DNA of 27,965 nt, from NCBI GenBank assembly GCA_017398105.1, contig JAFQHF010000188.1, positions 1 to 27,965 of the forward strand. The letters run 5' to 3'. A program made the translations under genes and the position numbers. The DNA comes from Oscillospiraceae bacterium (lineage in GTDB: Bacteria > Bacillota_A > Clostridia > Oscillospirales > Oscillospiraceae). This document shows, piece after piece, positions 6,340-14,402 of the stretch; the first letter of the stretch is position 1; the number at the start of each line of letters is the position of its first letter. The notes under the pieces were generated by a model that saw only the letters and a list, made by a program, of their open reading frames with translations, was not told the DNA's origin and ran no database searches.

Positions 6340-8745
6340 ATGAAAAAGAGGAAATTGTTTCTTGCCGGTGTGTTTCTGATCATGGTTATCATGATTGCTG
6401 TGACCTGTATCTCCTGCGGTAAGTCCGATACCATTCCCGTCGTTTCTCTGGACGGTGAGTGCCTGAACGACTATACCAACTGGAATGACAAGAGCACCTA
6501 CTACACGGCGACGCTGACATATGATGATGGCAGCCGCTCCTTTACCCGGGAGATCGAGATCAAGCCCCAGGGTACCACCAGCCTGTTCGCTCCCAAGAAA
6601 AACTTCACTGTTAAGTTTGCGGAAGGTGTTGAATTTGTGGAGAAATGGGGCGCACAGACGAAATATGTGCTCAAGGCGGACTACATTGATCCTACTTGCA
6701 GCGGCAATGTGGTTTCCGCAAAGCTCGCAGCAGAGATGAACCAGAAATACGGTGTGCTTACGGATACACCCAATTACGGTGTGATCGACGGCTTCCCCAT
6801 CTGGGTGAAGATCAATGGCGAAGATGCCGGCATCTTCAATCTGACCATCCCGAAGGATGCATGGCTGTTCAATATGGATACCGATAATCCCAACCATCTG
6901 GTGCTGGCCTGCGAAGGCTGGTCCGAGGCCAGCAGAATGCAGTCTGCCGATATCGACTATGAAGCAGACTGGTCCTTCGAAGTCGGTGAGCCCAACGAGG
7001 CAAACAAGGCCGCCTTTGAACGGCTGGTAACCTTCGTCAGTACCGCTGATGACGAAACCTTTGTCAAAGAGTTCGATCAGTATCTGGATCTGGATGCCTG
7101 CCTGAATTACATCTGCTTCATCAACGCAGGATACGCCAAGGACAATGTGGCGAAAAATATGCTGATGGTGACCTATGACGGAAAGGTCTGGTATCCCGCG
7201 CTGTACGATCTGGATTCTCTGTGGGGCGTGGATGCCAAGGGCGTCGGACTGATGGAAGCCGACGGCGAATGGTCCACCGAATTGCTGTCCAACGGAAACT
7301 GCCTGCTTTACCGGGTGAATTACTTCTTCGGTGACCAGCTGCGCCAGCGTTATCAGGAGCTGCGAGATGGCATTCTTTCCAAGGAGCACATCATGGAAAG
7401 CTTCCGGGCCCATACCGCCCGCATCCCCCAGAAGTATTACGATATCAACAATACGCTGTGGTATACTGACGGCACCCATATCCGCACCCTTGACCTGATG
7501 AGTCAGCTGATGGACGAATACCTGCCCATCGTGGATAACAACCTGCTGAATGCAGCTGCTGCAGCACCTCCCGCTGTCGCCGTGACACCTCCGGCTGCTG
7601 ATGCCGCACCCGCTGAGGGCGTCTCCGGCGGAACGCAGAGTGCGGCTCTGAAGGATTCCGTGGTGCATTATGTGTGGGAGACCGATGGTGTTCAGCATTC
7701 CCTGGAGGACATTTCCGCATTGCCTGTTGCCGCGGCACTTCGCTACACGCTGGACGGCAAGGAAATCTCCGTGCAGGAGCTGGCCGGCAAGAGCGGTAAG
7801 CTGGAGGCTGTGCTGCGGGTGGAGCGCAAGGCAAACGCAGCAGCTGTCTATGGTGTTGCTGCCGTGGTGCAGCTGGAAGAAGGCCAGTGCAAAAACATCA
7901 CCGTGACCGGCGGCACCCACACCAGGTCCGCCCGGGAGAACGCCGATGTGTGCATGGGCAGCGCCTGGCTGGGCACAACGGGCGATGTCTATGAAATGAA
8001 GCTGAGCATGGATGTGACGGACTTTGATCCTGCGGAGTATGTGGTCGTCATTCATCCTGTGTATGTGGATGATGACGGTGGAGACGGCTCCCTGGAAGCA
8101 CTGCTGGCTACCGCAGGCGAGCTGACCACGGCCATCAATGATGGCGTGACCCTGCATACATCCCTGGTGGAATGGCATGGCTATCTGACCAATGTGCAGA
8201 ACGCTCTGGAAGGTGCAGATGCCCTGGCAGAGAGCCTGCTTCCCGATGAGAAATCCCAGCAGGAGGATGCGGACAGCGTCATGAATCGCCTGCTTGCCGG
8301 TGCCGAAGCCGACGCGGATGCGCTGCTGAAAGAATGCGGCTATACCGTGACGGCAAACATGACATCCGAGGAGCGTGTGAAGCTGCTTTCTCAGGCTGCC
8401 GCAGATGCGAAGCGCACCAAAGCGGAAAAAGAGCAGGCTTCCGCTCTGCTGGAACAGATCGGGGATTACCTGGCCGTTGTAAACCAGCTGCAGGAAACCC
8501 GGCAGACTGCCGAAGAGCTGAGCGGCGCGCTGGCAAGTGTCACAGCGACCATGCCGGATCTTGTGGGTGCTTACTCCTACGCAAATGATACCCTGTATGC
8601 CATCCTGTACAGAATTTCCACACTGTATCAGAATATCGCAAATTACTATTCCTCCGTTGGCGGCGACTCTGCCTTCGTGGAATCCGGTAATTGGCAGGAT
8701 GTCATCATCTTCACAAGCCAGGATATCATCCGCAGCAGCAAGTAA
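6340..8745 (+). CDS. CotH-kinase family lipoprotein with C-terminal helical extension
   Basis: The product has 801 residues. The N-terminus is basic then hydrophobic and ends in CISC at residues 23-26, a probable lipoprotein signal with C26 lipidated, so it is exported. Residues 40 to about 430 match the CotH kinase family: KPQGTTS (75-81), candidate ATP-binding K112 in YVLKADY, KN at 272-273 and the metal-binding YDLDSLWG with D290 and D292. Spore-coat CotH phosphorylates proteins; related CotH proteins are found in other surface structures. An Ala/Pro-rich linker (about 407-428) leads to a region resembling a secreted clostridial domain with the signature LDGKEISVQELAGKSGK, then a long helical, probably coiled-coil tail. 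ATG 6340 is preferred over an upstream in-frame GTG because AAAGGTG at 6324-6330 serves it. It heads the polysaccharide locus, so a surface-assembly role is inferred. Confidence 0.85.
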   Translation: MKKRKLFLAGVFLIMVIMIAVTCISCGKSDTIPVVSLDGECLNDYTNWNDKSTYYTATLTYDDGSRSFTREIEIKPQGTTSLFAPKKNFTVKFAEGVEFVEKWGAQTKYVLKADYIDPTCSGNVVSAKLAAEMNQKYGVLTDTPNYGVIDGFPIWVKINGEDAGIFNLTIPKDAWLFNMDTDNPNHLVLACEGWSEASRMQSADIDYEADWSFEVGEPNEANKAAFERLVTFVSTADDETFVKEFDQYLDLDACLNYICFINAGYAKDNVAKNMLMVTYDGKVWYPALYDLDSLWGVDAKGVGLMEADGEWSTELLSNGNCLLYRVNYFFGDQLRQRYQELRDGILSKEHIMESFRAHTARIPQKYYDINNTLWYTDGTHIRTLDLMSQLMDEYLPIVDNNLLNAAAAAPPAVAVTPPAADAAPAEGVSGGTQSAALKDSVVHYVWETDGVQHSLEDISALPVAAALRYTLDGKEISVQELAGKSGKLEAVLRVERKANAAAVYGVAAVVQLEEGQCKNITVTGGTHTRSARENADVCMGSAWLGTTGDVYEMKLSMDVTDFDPAEYVVVIHPVYVDDDGGDGSLEALLATAGELTTAINDGVTLHTSLVEWHGYLTNVQNALEGADALAESLLPDEKSQQEDADSVMNRLLAGAEADADALLKECGYTVTANMTSEERVKLLSQAAADAKRTKAEKEQASALLEQIGDYLAVVNQLQETRQTAEELSGALASVTATMPDLVGAYSYANDTLYAILYRISTLYQNIANYYSSVGGDSAFVESGNWQDVIIFTSQDIIRSSK

Positions 8746-8875
8746 TACGCAGCTCCAAATTGGAGACGGGCATAACAACAGCAGACAGGATGATTTATGA
8801 TTAACCGGCTGCGTACATTCCGGGGTCATTTCCGGAAATGTACGCACCGCTACAGAAATGAGGGATTCTAACACT
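8746..8875 (+). repeat. Intergenic hairpin between the CotH and kinase genes
   Basis: No gene. TGCGTACATTCCGG (8811-8824) pairs with 8832-8846 (CCGGAAATGTACGCA) with a single bulged base and a 7-base loop. A smaller palindrome, CTCCAA-A-TTGGAG, lies near 8754. No T-run follows, so this is not a classical terminator. It may be an mRNA processing or stability element within the operon. Confidence 0.5.
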
Positions 8876-9613
8876 ATGGATAAAAAAATCATTCAGTTTT
8901 ATCAGAACAAGGACAGCACGGTCATCAATGCCTATGATCATGTTGTGTTCAACATCATGGAAGAGCAGACGCTGCATGGATACAAAAGCTTTGTGTTCTG
9001 CGGCTGCGAGCCCCATGTCGGAACCACCTCCGTCGTCATTGAACTGGGAATCCTTTTGGCGCACCTGGGCAAACGGGTTCTGATCCTGGATGGAGACTAT
9101 CGCAGACTCTCCTCCCGCAAGCGGATCAATGACATTGCAGAGCTTGGCATGTCCGATTATGTGAGCAACCCGGACATGGCGCTGGAAGACTGCATTTATG
9201 AAAGCAATATAGAAGGGCTGTGTGTGCTGTCCTCCGGAAAAATGGAGAATGTGCATGCCCGTCAGATCCTCTATTCCTCCCGCTTCAAGGAAGCAATGAA
9301 CCGGCTGAAGCAGCGCTTTGATGTGATTCTGATCGATACCTGCGCCGTGGATACCACAAGCGACACCCTGGCGCTGGCGGCCTCCTCCGATGCGGTCGTG
9401 CTGATCTGTGCCCTGAACGGCTCTCCCAAAAGCAAGCTGATCAAGGCCCACCAGAAGCTGACGAAGATCAAGTGCAATCTCATCGGCGTAATTGAAAATA
9501 TGGTGGACATGAGCCAGTACGAGACGTATATGGAAAACTACGATTACTATACGCTGGTTGCTGAGGCAGCCAATGAAAAAGCAGCCGCACAGGAAGAAAT
9601 TCCGCTGACGTGA
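8876..9613 (+). CDS. CpsD/CapB-like bacterial tyrosine-kinase homologue with altered Walker A
   Basis: The product is a 245-residue cytoplasmic P-loop protein of the polysaccharide BY-kinase family. The Walker A' motif is present (LDGDYRR, D72 and D74), as is a Walker B (VILIDTC, D154) and a C-terminal tyrosine cluster (Y215, Y218, Y222, Y224, Y225) like the autophosphorylation cluster of CpsD. The Walker A reads GCEPHVGTTS (43-52), with T50 where the P-loop lysine is expected, so ATP hydrolysis or kinase activity is uncertain. The CpsC/Wzz-like partner is encoded two genes downstream (10655-11317), the Gram-positive two-protein arrangement. The ATG at 8876 is chosen over an upstream in-frame ATG at 8858 because GAGGG (8860-8864) can serve it. 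It probably regulates chain length or export, perhaps as a pseudokinase. Confidence 0.85.
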   Translation: MDKKIIQFYQNKDSTVINAYDHVVFNIMEEQTLHGYKSFVFCGCEPHVGTTSVVIELGILLAHLGKRVLILDGDYRRLSSRKRINDIAELGMSDYVSNPDMALEDCIYESNIEGLCVLSSGKMENVHARQILYSSRFKEAMNRLKQRFDVILIDTCAVDTTSDTLALAASSDAVVLICALNGSPKSKLIKAHQKLTKIKCNLIGVIENMVDMSQYETYMENYDYYTLVAEAANEKAAAQEEIPLT

Positions 9614-9650
9614 CCTGCAGGAAAGAAAATGCAAGGAGGGAAATTACTTG

Positions 9651-10652
9651 ATGCTTTCTAAAGTACATATGGAGCGTTTCGCCAAAAGGATGATCCTTCT
9701 GGCGTTGGCGCTGATCCTTTTCTGTGCTGCGGTTCCCGCAGCCACTGCATCCGCACAGACGGTTAACACAGGCGGAGCACAGCTTCGCATCGGGCCTGTG
9801 CTGATGGTTACGGATTATACGGTTGTGGAAGGCGAACGGGACCCCGGTTCTTCCTTCGTGCTGAAGATGAATATTGCCAACCTCAGCGAGCATGCATCCG
9901 CGCACAATGTGGTGGCGACACTGAAAATTGAAAACGTAAGCGTTTCTCTTCAGGAAGGCGTTACCAACCAGCTGTATTTTCACGAAATCGCACCCCAGGA
10001 AACTGTGTCTGTTCAGTTTCCCCTTGAGGTGTACAGCTACGCAACGGAAGAGAATATGATCCTGAGCATGACCATGACCTGCTACGATGATGCAGCCGTG
10101 CACTATGATTTTCAGACTATGATGACCCCGGACATTGCGGTTTCCAGAACCCTTTCCGTTACCTCGCTGGCGGTGCCCCAGTTCATCCACCGGAATTCCA
10201 GCATGATCATCAGCGCGACCATCAACAATGTGGAGCTGGTCACGCTGAGCAATATCAAGATGCATGTGGTGACCCAGTACGGCGAGCAGGTCACGGACGT
10301 GGGACAGCTGCTGAAGGAAGAGAGCAGAACCGTTGACTGCATTTACCGCTTCTCCGAGGCTCAGGCGGAAGATGTAAAGGTCTATTTCACCTACGAAAGC
10401 CTGTACGGACACAAATATTCCACCGAACCGCAGTCCTTCCAGGTGATTGTGTACGACCCGGTGGAGCAGGGTGAGCTGACCGACACCGGCAAGCTGTCCG
10501 TAAAAGAGATCCTGACCCGGCTGGTACAGGGCATTCCGCTGCCCAATACGGATATGCGTATCCCGATCCCTGTGATTGTACTGATCCTGATCGGCTTTGG
10601 CGGCTACGGCAGAACGCTGTACGTTGCCCTGATCAAAAAGAAGGAGGAGTGA
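9651..10652 (+). CDS. Secreted Ig-like (S-layer/COG1361-type) protein with C-terminal membrane anchor
   Basis: The product has about 333 residues. It has a classical signal peptide (hydrophobic core LLALALILFCAAV, likely cleavage after ASA near residue 35), two or more beta-sandwich-like stretches, and a C-terminal transmembrane segment (IPVIVLILIGFGGYG) followed by a short basic tail KKKEE. This is a single-pass, outward-facing membrane protein. The pattern GSSFVLKMNIANLSEHA resembles the CARDB/COG1361 domains of surface proteins. No catalytic motif is visible. AAGGAGGG at 9633-9640 suits either a TTG at 9648 or the ATG at 9651. Its place between the kinase-like gene and its Wzz partner suggests a role as an accessory of the polymer assembly complex. 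Function otherwise unknown. Confidence 0.7.
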   Translation: MLSKVHMERFAKRMILLALALILFCAAVPAATASAQTVNTGGAQLRIGPVLMVTDYTVVEGERDPGSSFVLKMNIANLSEHASAHNVVATLKIENVSVSLQEGVTNQLYFHEIAPQETVSVQFPLEVYSYATEENMILSMTMTCYDDAAVHYDFQTMMTPDIAVSRTLSVTSLAVPQFIHRNSSMIISATINNVELVTLSNIKMHVVTQYGEQVTDVGQLLKEESRTVDCIYRFSEAQAEDVKVYFTYESLYGHKYSTEPQSFQVIVYDPVEQGELTDTGKLSVKEILTRLVQGIPLPNTDMRIPIPVIVLILIGFGGYGRTLYVALIKKKEE

Positions 10653-10654
10653 AG

Positions 10655-11317
10655 ATGGAACGGATCATAGAAATCGATTTCCAGAGATGCTACAAAGCCG
10701 TTCTGAAACAGGCCATGTCCCTGCTGATGGCTGCTGTGTTTGGATTGGTTGCAGGATTCGGCATCTCCCTGGCCTGCTTTGAGCAGGAAGATGAATACGC
10801 CGTTTATTCCGAAGTCAGCTGTATTTCGGCATCGGATCTTTCCGTGGTTCCGTTCTATGCGGAGGTGGTCAAAACTGCCAATGTGGCCAGACGCGCTGCG
10901 GCAATGCTGAATGATACCTATTCCGTCAGCGAGATCATCAACCTGATCCAGGCCAATTACAGAGAGAATGTGACCTCCGGTGTTCCGGTCATCGAGATCG
11001 GCGCCATCTGCCAGGACCCTGAGAAAACCGTCGCCATTGTGGATGCGGTGACCGAATCCTTTATTGTGGAGCTGCAGACCCTGACAGAGAATGAAACGGT
11101 GCGCCGGCTGGGCGAATCCAGCCATGTGGAGCTGCTGTATAATGCGTCCCGGACCCGTTTGCTTGTGACACTGGCAACGGCACTGGCATTTGTGCTGCTG
11201 CTGGCGGCGATCATTGTCCTGCGGGAGATTCTGGCGCTGCGGCTGACCACGGTGAAGGACGGACTGCTGAACGGCCAGCTTAAGCTGATCGGCGTCATCC
11301 CCCGGTACAGGAAGTAA
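10655..11317 (+). CDS. Wzz/CpsC-type polysaccharide co-polymerase
   Basis: The product has 220 residues. Two transmembrane helices (about 18-40 and 167-190) flank an extracytoplasmic region, the layout of Wzz/CapA/CpsC chain-length regulators. The C-terminus ends in LKLIGVIPRYRK, matching the cytoplasmic VLGVIP segment that normally contacts the CpsD-type kinase. It is on the short side for the family. AAGGAGGAG at 10641-10649 overlaps the end of the preceding gene, so the two are translationally coupled. A stem-loop (11325-11369) follows. The partner kinase homologue at 8876 lacks the P-loop lysine, so this complex may not cycle by phosphorylation. Confidence 0.82.
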   Translation: MERIIEIDFQRCYKAVLKQAMSLLMAAVFGLVAGFGISLACFEQEDEYAVYSEVSCISASDLSVVPFYAEVVKTANVARRAAAMLNDTYSVSEIINLIQANYRENVTSGVPVIEIGAICQDPEKTVAIVDAVTESFIVELQTLTENETVRRLGESSHVELLYNASRTRLLVTLATALAFVLLLAAIIVLREILALRLTTVKDGLLNGQLKLIGVIPRYRK

Positions 11318-11324
11318 AAGGAAA

Positions 11325-11369
11325 CGGCGTGTTACATTTTACGTCTCTCAATGTAAATGCAGCACGCCG
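11325..11369. terminator. Stem-loop between convergent genes
   Basis: CGGCGTG (11325-11331) pairs with CACGCCG (11363-11369), and the stem continues with TTACATT (11332-11338) and AATGTAA (11350-11356) with small internal loops. It lies between the ends of the Wzz gene (+) and the phosphoesterase gene (-), so it can serve both directions. The T-tract is weak on both sides. Confidence 0.55.
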
Positions 11370-11389
11370 ATATCACTAAGTTTGTTGTA

Positions 11390-12199
11390 TTATCTGTTTC
11401 CTGATGCGTCCAGTGTAATCAGCACGACTTCAGGAGCATTGAAAAAACGCGGGAGGGATTCATGGGAGCCCAGTCCGCCGCTGACGATCAGCGCAGCCGC
11501 CCTGCTGGTATAGAGTCCTTTCGTAAAGGGCTCCAGATTCAGCCATTCCAGGGGGCTGCCGATCAGAGGAAACCGGATCACACCGCCGTGGATGTGTCCC
11601 GAAAGCATCAGATCATAGTCAAGCATTGCCGCTTCGGGAAAGCAGTACGGATCGTGGTAAAGTAAAATGTTGTAAAAGCCCTTTTCGGATACCGGAAGGC
11701 GGCCGCTCAGCCGGCGGCTGTCCGTAAAGGAATATCCGTGGATCAGGATACTGTCGGTGCCGTTGCTCACCGGCAGGGAAGGTTCGGTCATGTCATCAAG
11801 CACGGTGACACCGCGATTACCCAGCTCAGACAGAAAGAAATCATAATTCTTCAGGGACAGCTCGTTATTTCCGGCAACATATACCATCGGTATGCCCCCC
11901 AGGCCGTCGAGCAGCTCCCACACGGGGGAAAAATCCGTGGTATCATGGGAAACAATATCCCCCGGAAAGCAGATCAGGTCACATTCCGATTCCCGCAGCA
12001 TGGCGATCAGCGTCTGCTGTTTTTCGCCGAAGCGCTCTGCGTGCAGGTCACTGACCACAGCAATGCGGTAACCGTCAAAGCTGTCAGGAATGCGGGAATT
12101 GGAGATCCGATATTCGGTCAGCGAAAGCTGATGATTCAATCCGACGATCATGGCTGCCAGCAGGAAAAGCAGGAATATCCGAAGTATACGTTTTTTCAT
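11390..12199 (-). CDS. Calcineurin-like metallophosphoesterase, membrane-anchored
   Basis: The product has 269 residues. An N-terminal hydrophobic helix (residues 5-22) acts as signal anchor, so the enzyme probably faces outward. Metallophosphoesterase motifs in order are D51-L-H53, GDIVS (D81), GNNE (110-113), H182 in LLYHDP, and GHIHGG (H202, H204). This resembles the YkuE-type subfamily, some of which act on lipid or sugar phosphates. The usual GNH(D/E) motif reads GNNE, so the general-acid histidine is replaced by N112 and activity may be changed. The gene runs against the surrounding polysaccharide genes and has its own strong promoter (12244-12273). An outward-facing phosphatase here could recycle undecaprenyl-type carriers or trim the polymer; this is inference from location. 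Confidence 0.85.
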   Translation of the reverse strand: MKKRILRIFLLFLLAAMIVGLNHQLSLTEYRISNSRIPDSFDGYRIAVVSDLHAERFGEKQQTLIAMLRESECDLICFPGDIVSHDTTDFSPVWELLDGLGGIPMVYVAGNNELSLKNYDFFLSELGNRGVTVLDDMTEPSLPVSNGTDSILIHGYSFTDSRRLSGRLPVSEKGFYNILLYHDPYCFPEAAMLDYDLMLSGHIHGGVIRFPLIGSPLEWLNLEPFTKGLYTSRAAALIVSGGLGSHESLPRFFNAPEVVLITLDASGNR

Positions 12200-12243
12200 A
12201 TTCCACGACCTCTCTTTTCCGCAGACAGCATATTTATAAATGA

Positions 12244-12273
12244 ATTATAACAGATACAGAAAAGCAAAGTCAA
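12244..12273 (-). promoter_or_regulatory. Sigma-A promoter of the phosphoesterase gene
   Basis: Read on the - strand, TTGACT (12273-12268) and TATAAT (12249-12244) are separated by 18 bases, with a TG just upstream of the -10. It points to the phosphoesterase at 12199. It overlaps the upstream region of the divergent glycosyltransferase gene, for which no comparably good promoter is visible. Confidence 0.8.
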
Positions 12274-12290
12274 TAGAGGGTGGGATTAGC

Positions 12291-13454
12291 TTGAAACAGA
12301 CAAAACTGTATAAACTGCTGTGTGTATGCGAATCCATGGCAACGGGTATTTATTTTTTCCTGAATTCGCTGCTGAACAGTCTTTGTGAAGACTACGACAT
12401 TGTGATCGTATATGCAGAGCGCTGCGAAACCCCCAAGAATATCCGGGAACAGTTTGATGACCGCATCAAACTGATCAAAATGGATACCTTCCGGCGCGGT
12501 ATGGACCCCAGAATGATCTGGGCATCCCGGCGTGCGCTCAGAAAGATCATCGACGAGGAAAAGCCTGACATCATCCATCTGAACTCTTCCGTGGCAGGCA
12601 TAGTGGGCCGGCTGGCCGCAGCGGGCAGCGGGATCCCCGTCCTGTATACACCGCACCTGTTTTCGTTTATGCAGCCCAGTTTCTCACCCCTGAAACGCTT
12701 CGTATTTCATACTGCGGAATGGTTCCTGGCGCGGCTGGGCGGATACGTCATCGGTGTTTCCGAAAGCGAATACCGCGCGGCGGCAAAGCTGACGCGCCGG
12801 GCAGGGTATATCAACAACTGCATTGATGTCATTCTGCCTGCCCCCGAACCCACTGCCCACCAGGCAGGCACCGGACTGAAGGCCGGAACGTCGGGACGAA
12901 TCCTGCCGCAGAAGTGTCCGCATCGTTATGCCGAGCTGGCAAAGCTGGTTGCGGAGGATGATATTGTGTGGATCGGCGACGGTGAGTTGAAAACGGAGCT
13001 TCAGGGCCTGGAGAATGTACGTGTCCTGGGCTGGATGAGCCGCGCAGAAGTGATCGAAACGGTGAGAACGCTGGATGTTTTCCTGCTGCTTTCCGATTCG
13101 GAGGGCCTGTCCATTTCCCTGCTGGAGGCCATGGAGGCCGGTGCGGTATGCATTGCCAGCGACATTGCGGCGAACCGGCAGGTTCTGCAAAACGGGGTGG
13201 ACGGCTTCCTGGTGGCCGATGCCGCACAGGCGGCGGAGGTCATGGGGAAGATCCGCCGGCATGAGGTGGATATTGATGCCATCCGGCGCGCTGCCTACCG
13301 CAAGATCGTTTCCGAATACAATCTGGACACCATGGTCCGCAGCTACGCATGTGTGTACAAACTGGCAGCGACCCGTCAGCTGGATCAATGGATCGCAGAG
13401 GGCCGCGTGAAAGGAGTTGTATCCTATGATCAGTGTATTGGTACCGGTTTATAA
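12291..13454 (+). CDS. GT4-family glycosyltransferase
   Basis: The product has 387 residues and a GT-B fold of family GT4. The C-terminal half carries the nucleotide-sugar signature with the E-x7-E pair (E271 and E279 in SEGLSISLLEAME) and the preceding GRILPQK and WIGDGE segments typical of exopolysaccharide transferases. It would transfer a sugar to the lipid-linked repeat unit on the inner membrane face. I place the start at a TTG (12291) because GAGGGTGG (12276-12283) lies at ideal distance. The in-frame ATG at 12240 has no binding site and lies inside the divergent promoter. The last 29 bases overlap the next gene, implying translational coupling. Confidence 0.85.
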   Translation: MKQTKLYKLLCVCESMATGIYFFLNSLLNSLCEDYDIVIVYAERCETPKNIREQFDDRIKLIKMDTFRRGMDPRMIWASRRALRKIIDEEKPDIIHLNSSVAGIVGRLAAAGSGIPVLYTPHLFSFMQPSFSPLKRFVFHTAEWFLARLGGYVIGVSESEYRAAAKLTRRAGYINNCIDVILPAPEPTAHQAGTGLKAGTSGRILPQKCPHRYAELAKLVAEDDIVWIGDGELKTELQGLENVRVLGWMSRAEVIETVRTLDVFLLLSDSEGLSISLLEAMEAGAVCIASDIAANRQVLQNGVDGFLVADAAQAAEVMGKIRRHEVDIDAIRRAAYRKIVSEYNLDTMVRSYACVYKLAATRQLDQWIAEGRVKGVVSYDQCIGTGL

Positions 13455-14391
13455 TGTAGAAAAGTATTTACGCCGCTGCCTTGACAGCATTCTTTCGCAG
13501 ACCTATACTGATTATGAAATCGTACTGGTGGACGACGGTTCCACCGACCGGAGCGGCGCGCTTTGCGATGCCTATGCGAAAGAGCATGGGTGCATCAGGG
13601 TCATCCACCAGGAAAATGCAGGCCTGGCCCAGGTGCGCAACGTATCGGTGGCTGCGGCCCGGGGAGACTATATCACCTTTGTGGATTCGGACGATGCCAT
13701 TGAACCGACCTATCTGGAAACGCTGCTGCGGGACCTGCAGGAAACCGGAGCCGATATTTCCATCTGCTCCTGGAGTGAGGTCAGCGACGACGGAAAACGT
13801 ACCGAATTGAGCTGGGATCACAAAGATAAGGGCTTCCAGGTCTGGACAAAGGAACAGGCCGTAAAGACGCTGCTGTATCAGAAGGGCATTGACAATAACA
13901 TGTGGGGAAAACTCTACAGCAGTTCGGTTCTGAAGGATGTGGTTTTTCCGGCGGGAAGAGTCTATGAGGACATTGCGGTTGCCTATCAGATCTTTCTGAA
14001 GGGAGCACGTGTTTGCTACCGTCCGGAGCCGCTGTATCTGTATACCTGCAACACCAGCGGGATCTCGCAATCGGTGTTTACGCCGAAGCGCATGGATCTG
14101 ATCGACAACGTTGAGGCTATGTATTCTGATGTTGAGAACCGGTTTCCCGATTATCGGTCTGCGGCCCGGTCCCGTTTGCTGAGAGCCTATATCCATGTAT
14201 ATCTGCAGATCCCCGGTCAGGCGGAATTCAAAAAATACACAGACCGGGTATGCGCGGGAATCAGAAAGAATTGCCTTGCGGTGGCGGCTGATCCGGAGGC
14301 GAAGCGCGGTACACGAATGGCAGCGCTGCTTGCATGTGTGCACCCCGCTCTGCTTCGCTGGCTGACCCGCTGGAAGGCACACGCAAAATAA
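13426..14391 (+). CDS. GT2-family glycosyltransferase
   Basis: The product has 321 residues and a GT-A fold. The N-terminus ISVLVPVYNVEKYLRRCLDS is classic for family 2. DDGSTD (36-41) and the metal-binding D87-S-D89-D90 are intact. The C-terminal third contains the YEDIAVAYQ segment seen in capsule GT2 enzymes. It should add a sugar to the growing repeat unit at the cytoplasmic face. AAGGAG (13411-13416) supports the ATG at 13426, inside the end of the preceding gene. The next gene begins 11 bases after the stop. Confidence 0.9.
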   Translation: MISVLVPVYNVEKYLRRCLDSILSQTYTDYEIVLVDDGSTDRSGALCDAYAKEHGCIRVIHQENAGLAQVRNVSVAAARGDYITFVDSDDAIEPTYLETLLRDLQETGADISICSWSEVSDDGKRTELSWDHKDKGFQVWTKEQAVKTLLYQKGIDNNMWGKLYSSSVLKDVVFPAGRVYEDIAVAYQIFLKGARVCYRPEPLYLYTCNTSGISQSVFTPKRMDLIDNVEAMYSDVENRFPDYRSAARSRLLRAYIHVYLQIPGQAEFKKYTDRVCAGIRKNCLAVAADPEAKRGTRMAALLACVHPALLRWLTRWKAHAK

Positions 14392-14402
14392 GAGGAATCA
14401 AT

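Noticed and set aside
6229..8892. An 887-codon reading frame on the - strand opposite the CotH gene
   Set aside because: It is a codon-composition artefact. The + strand encodes a clear CotH kinase with a signal peptide.
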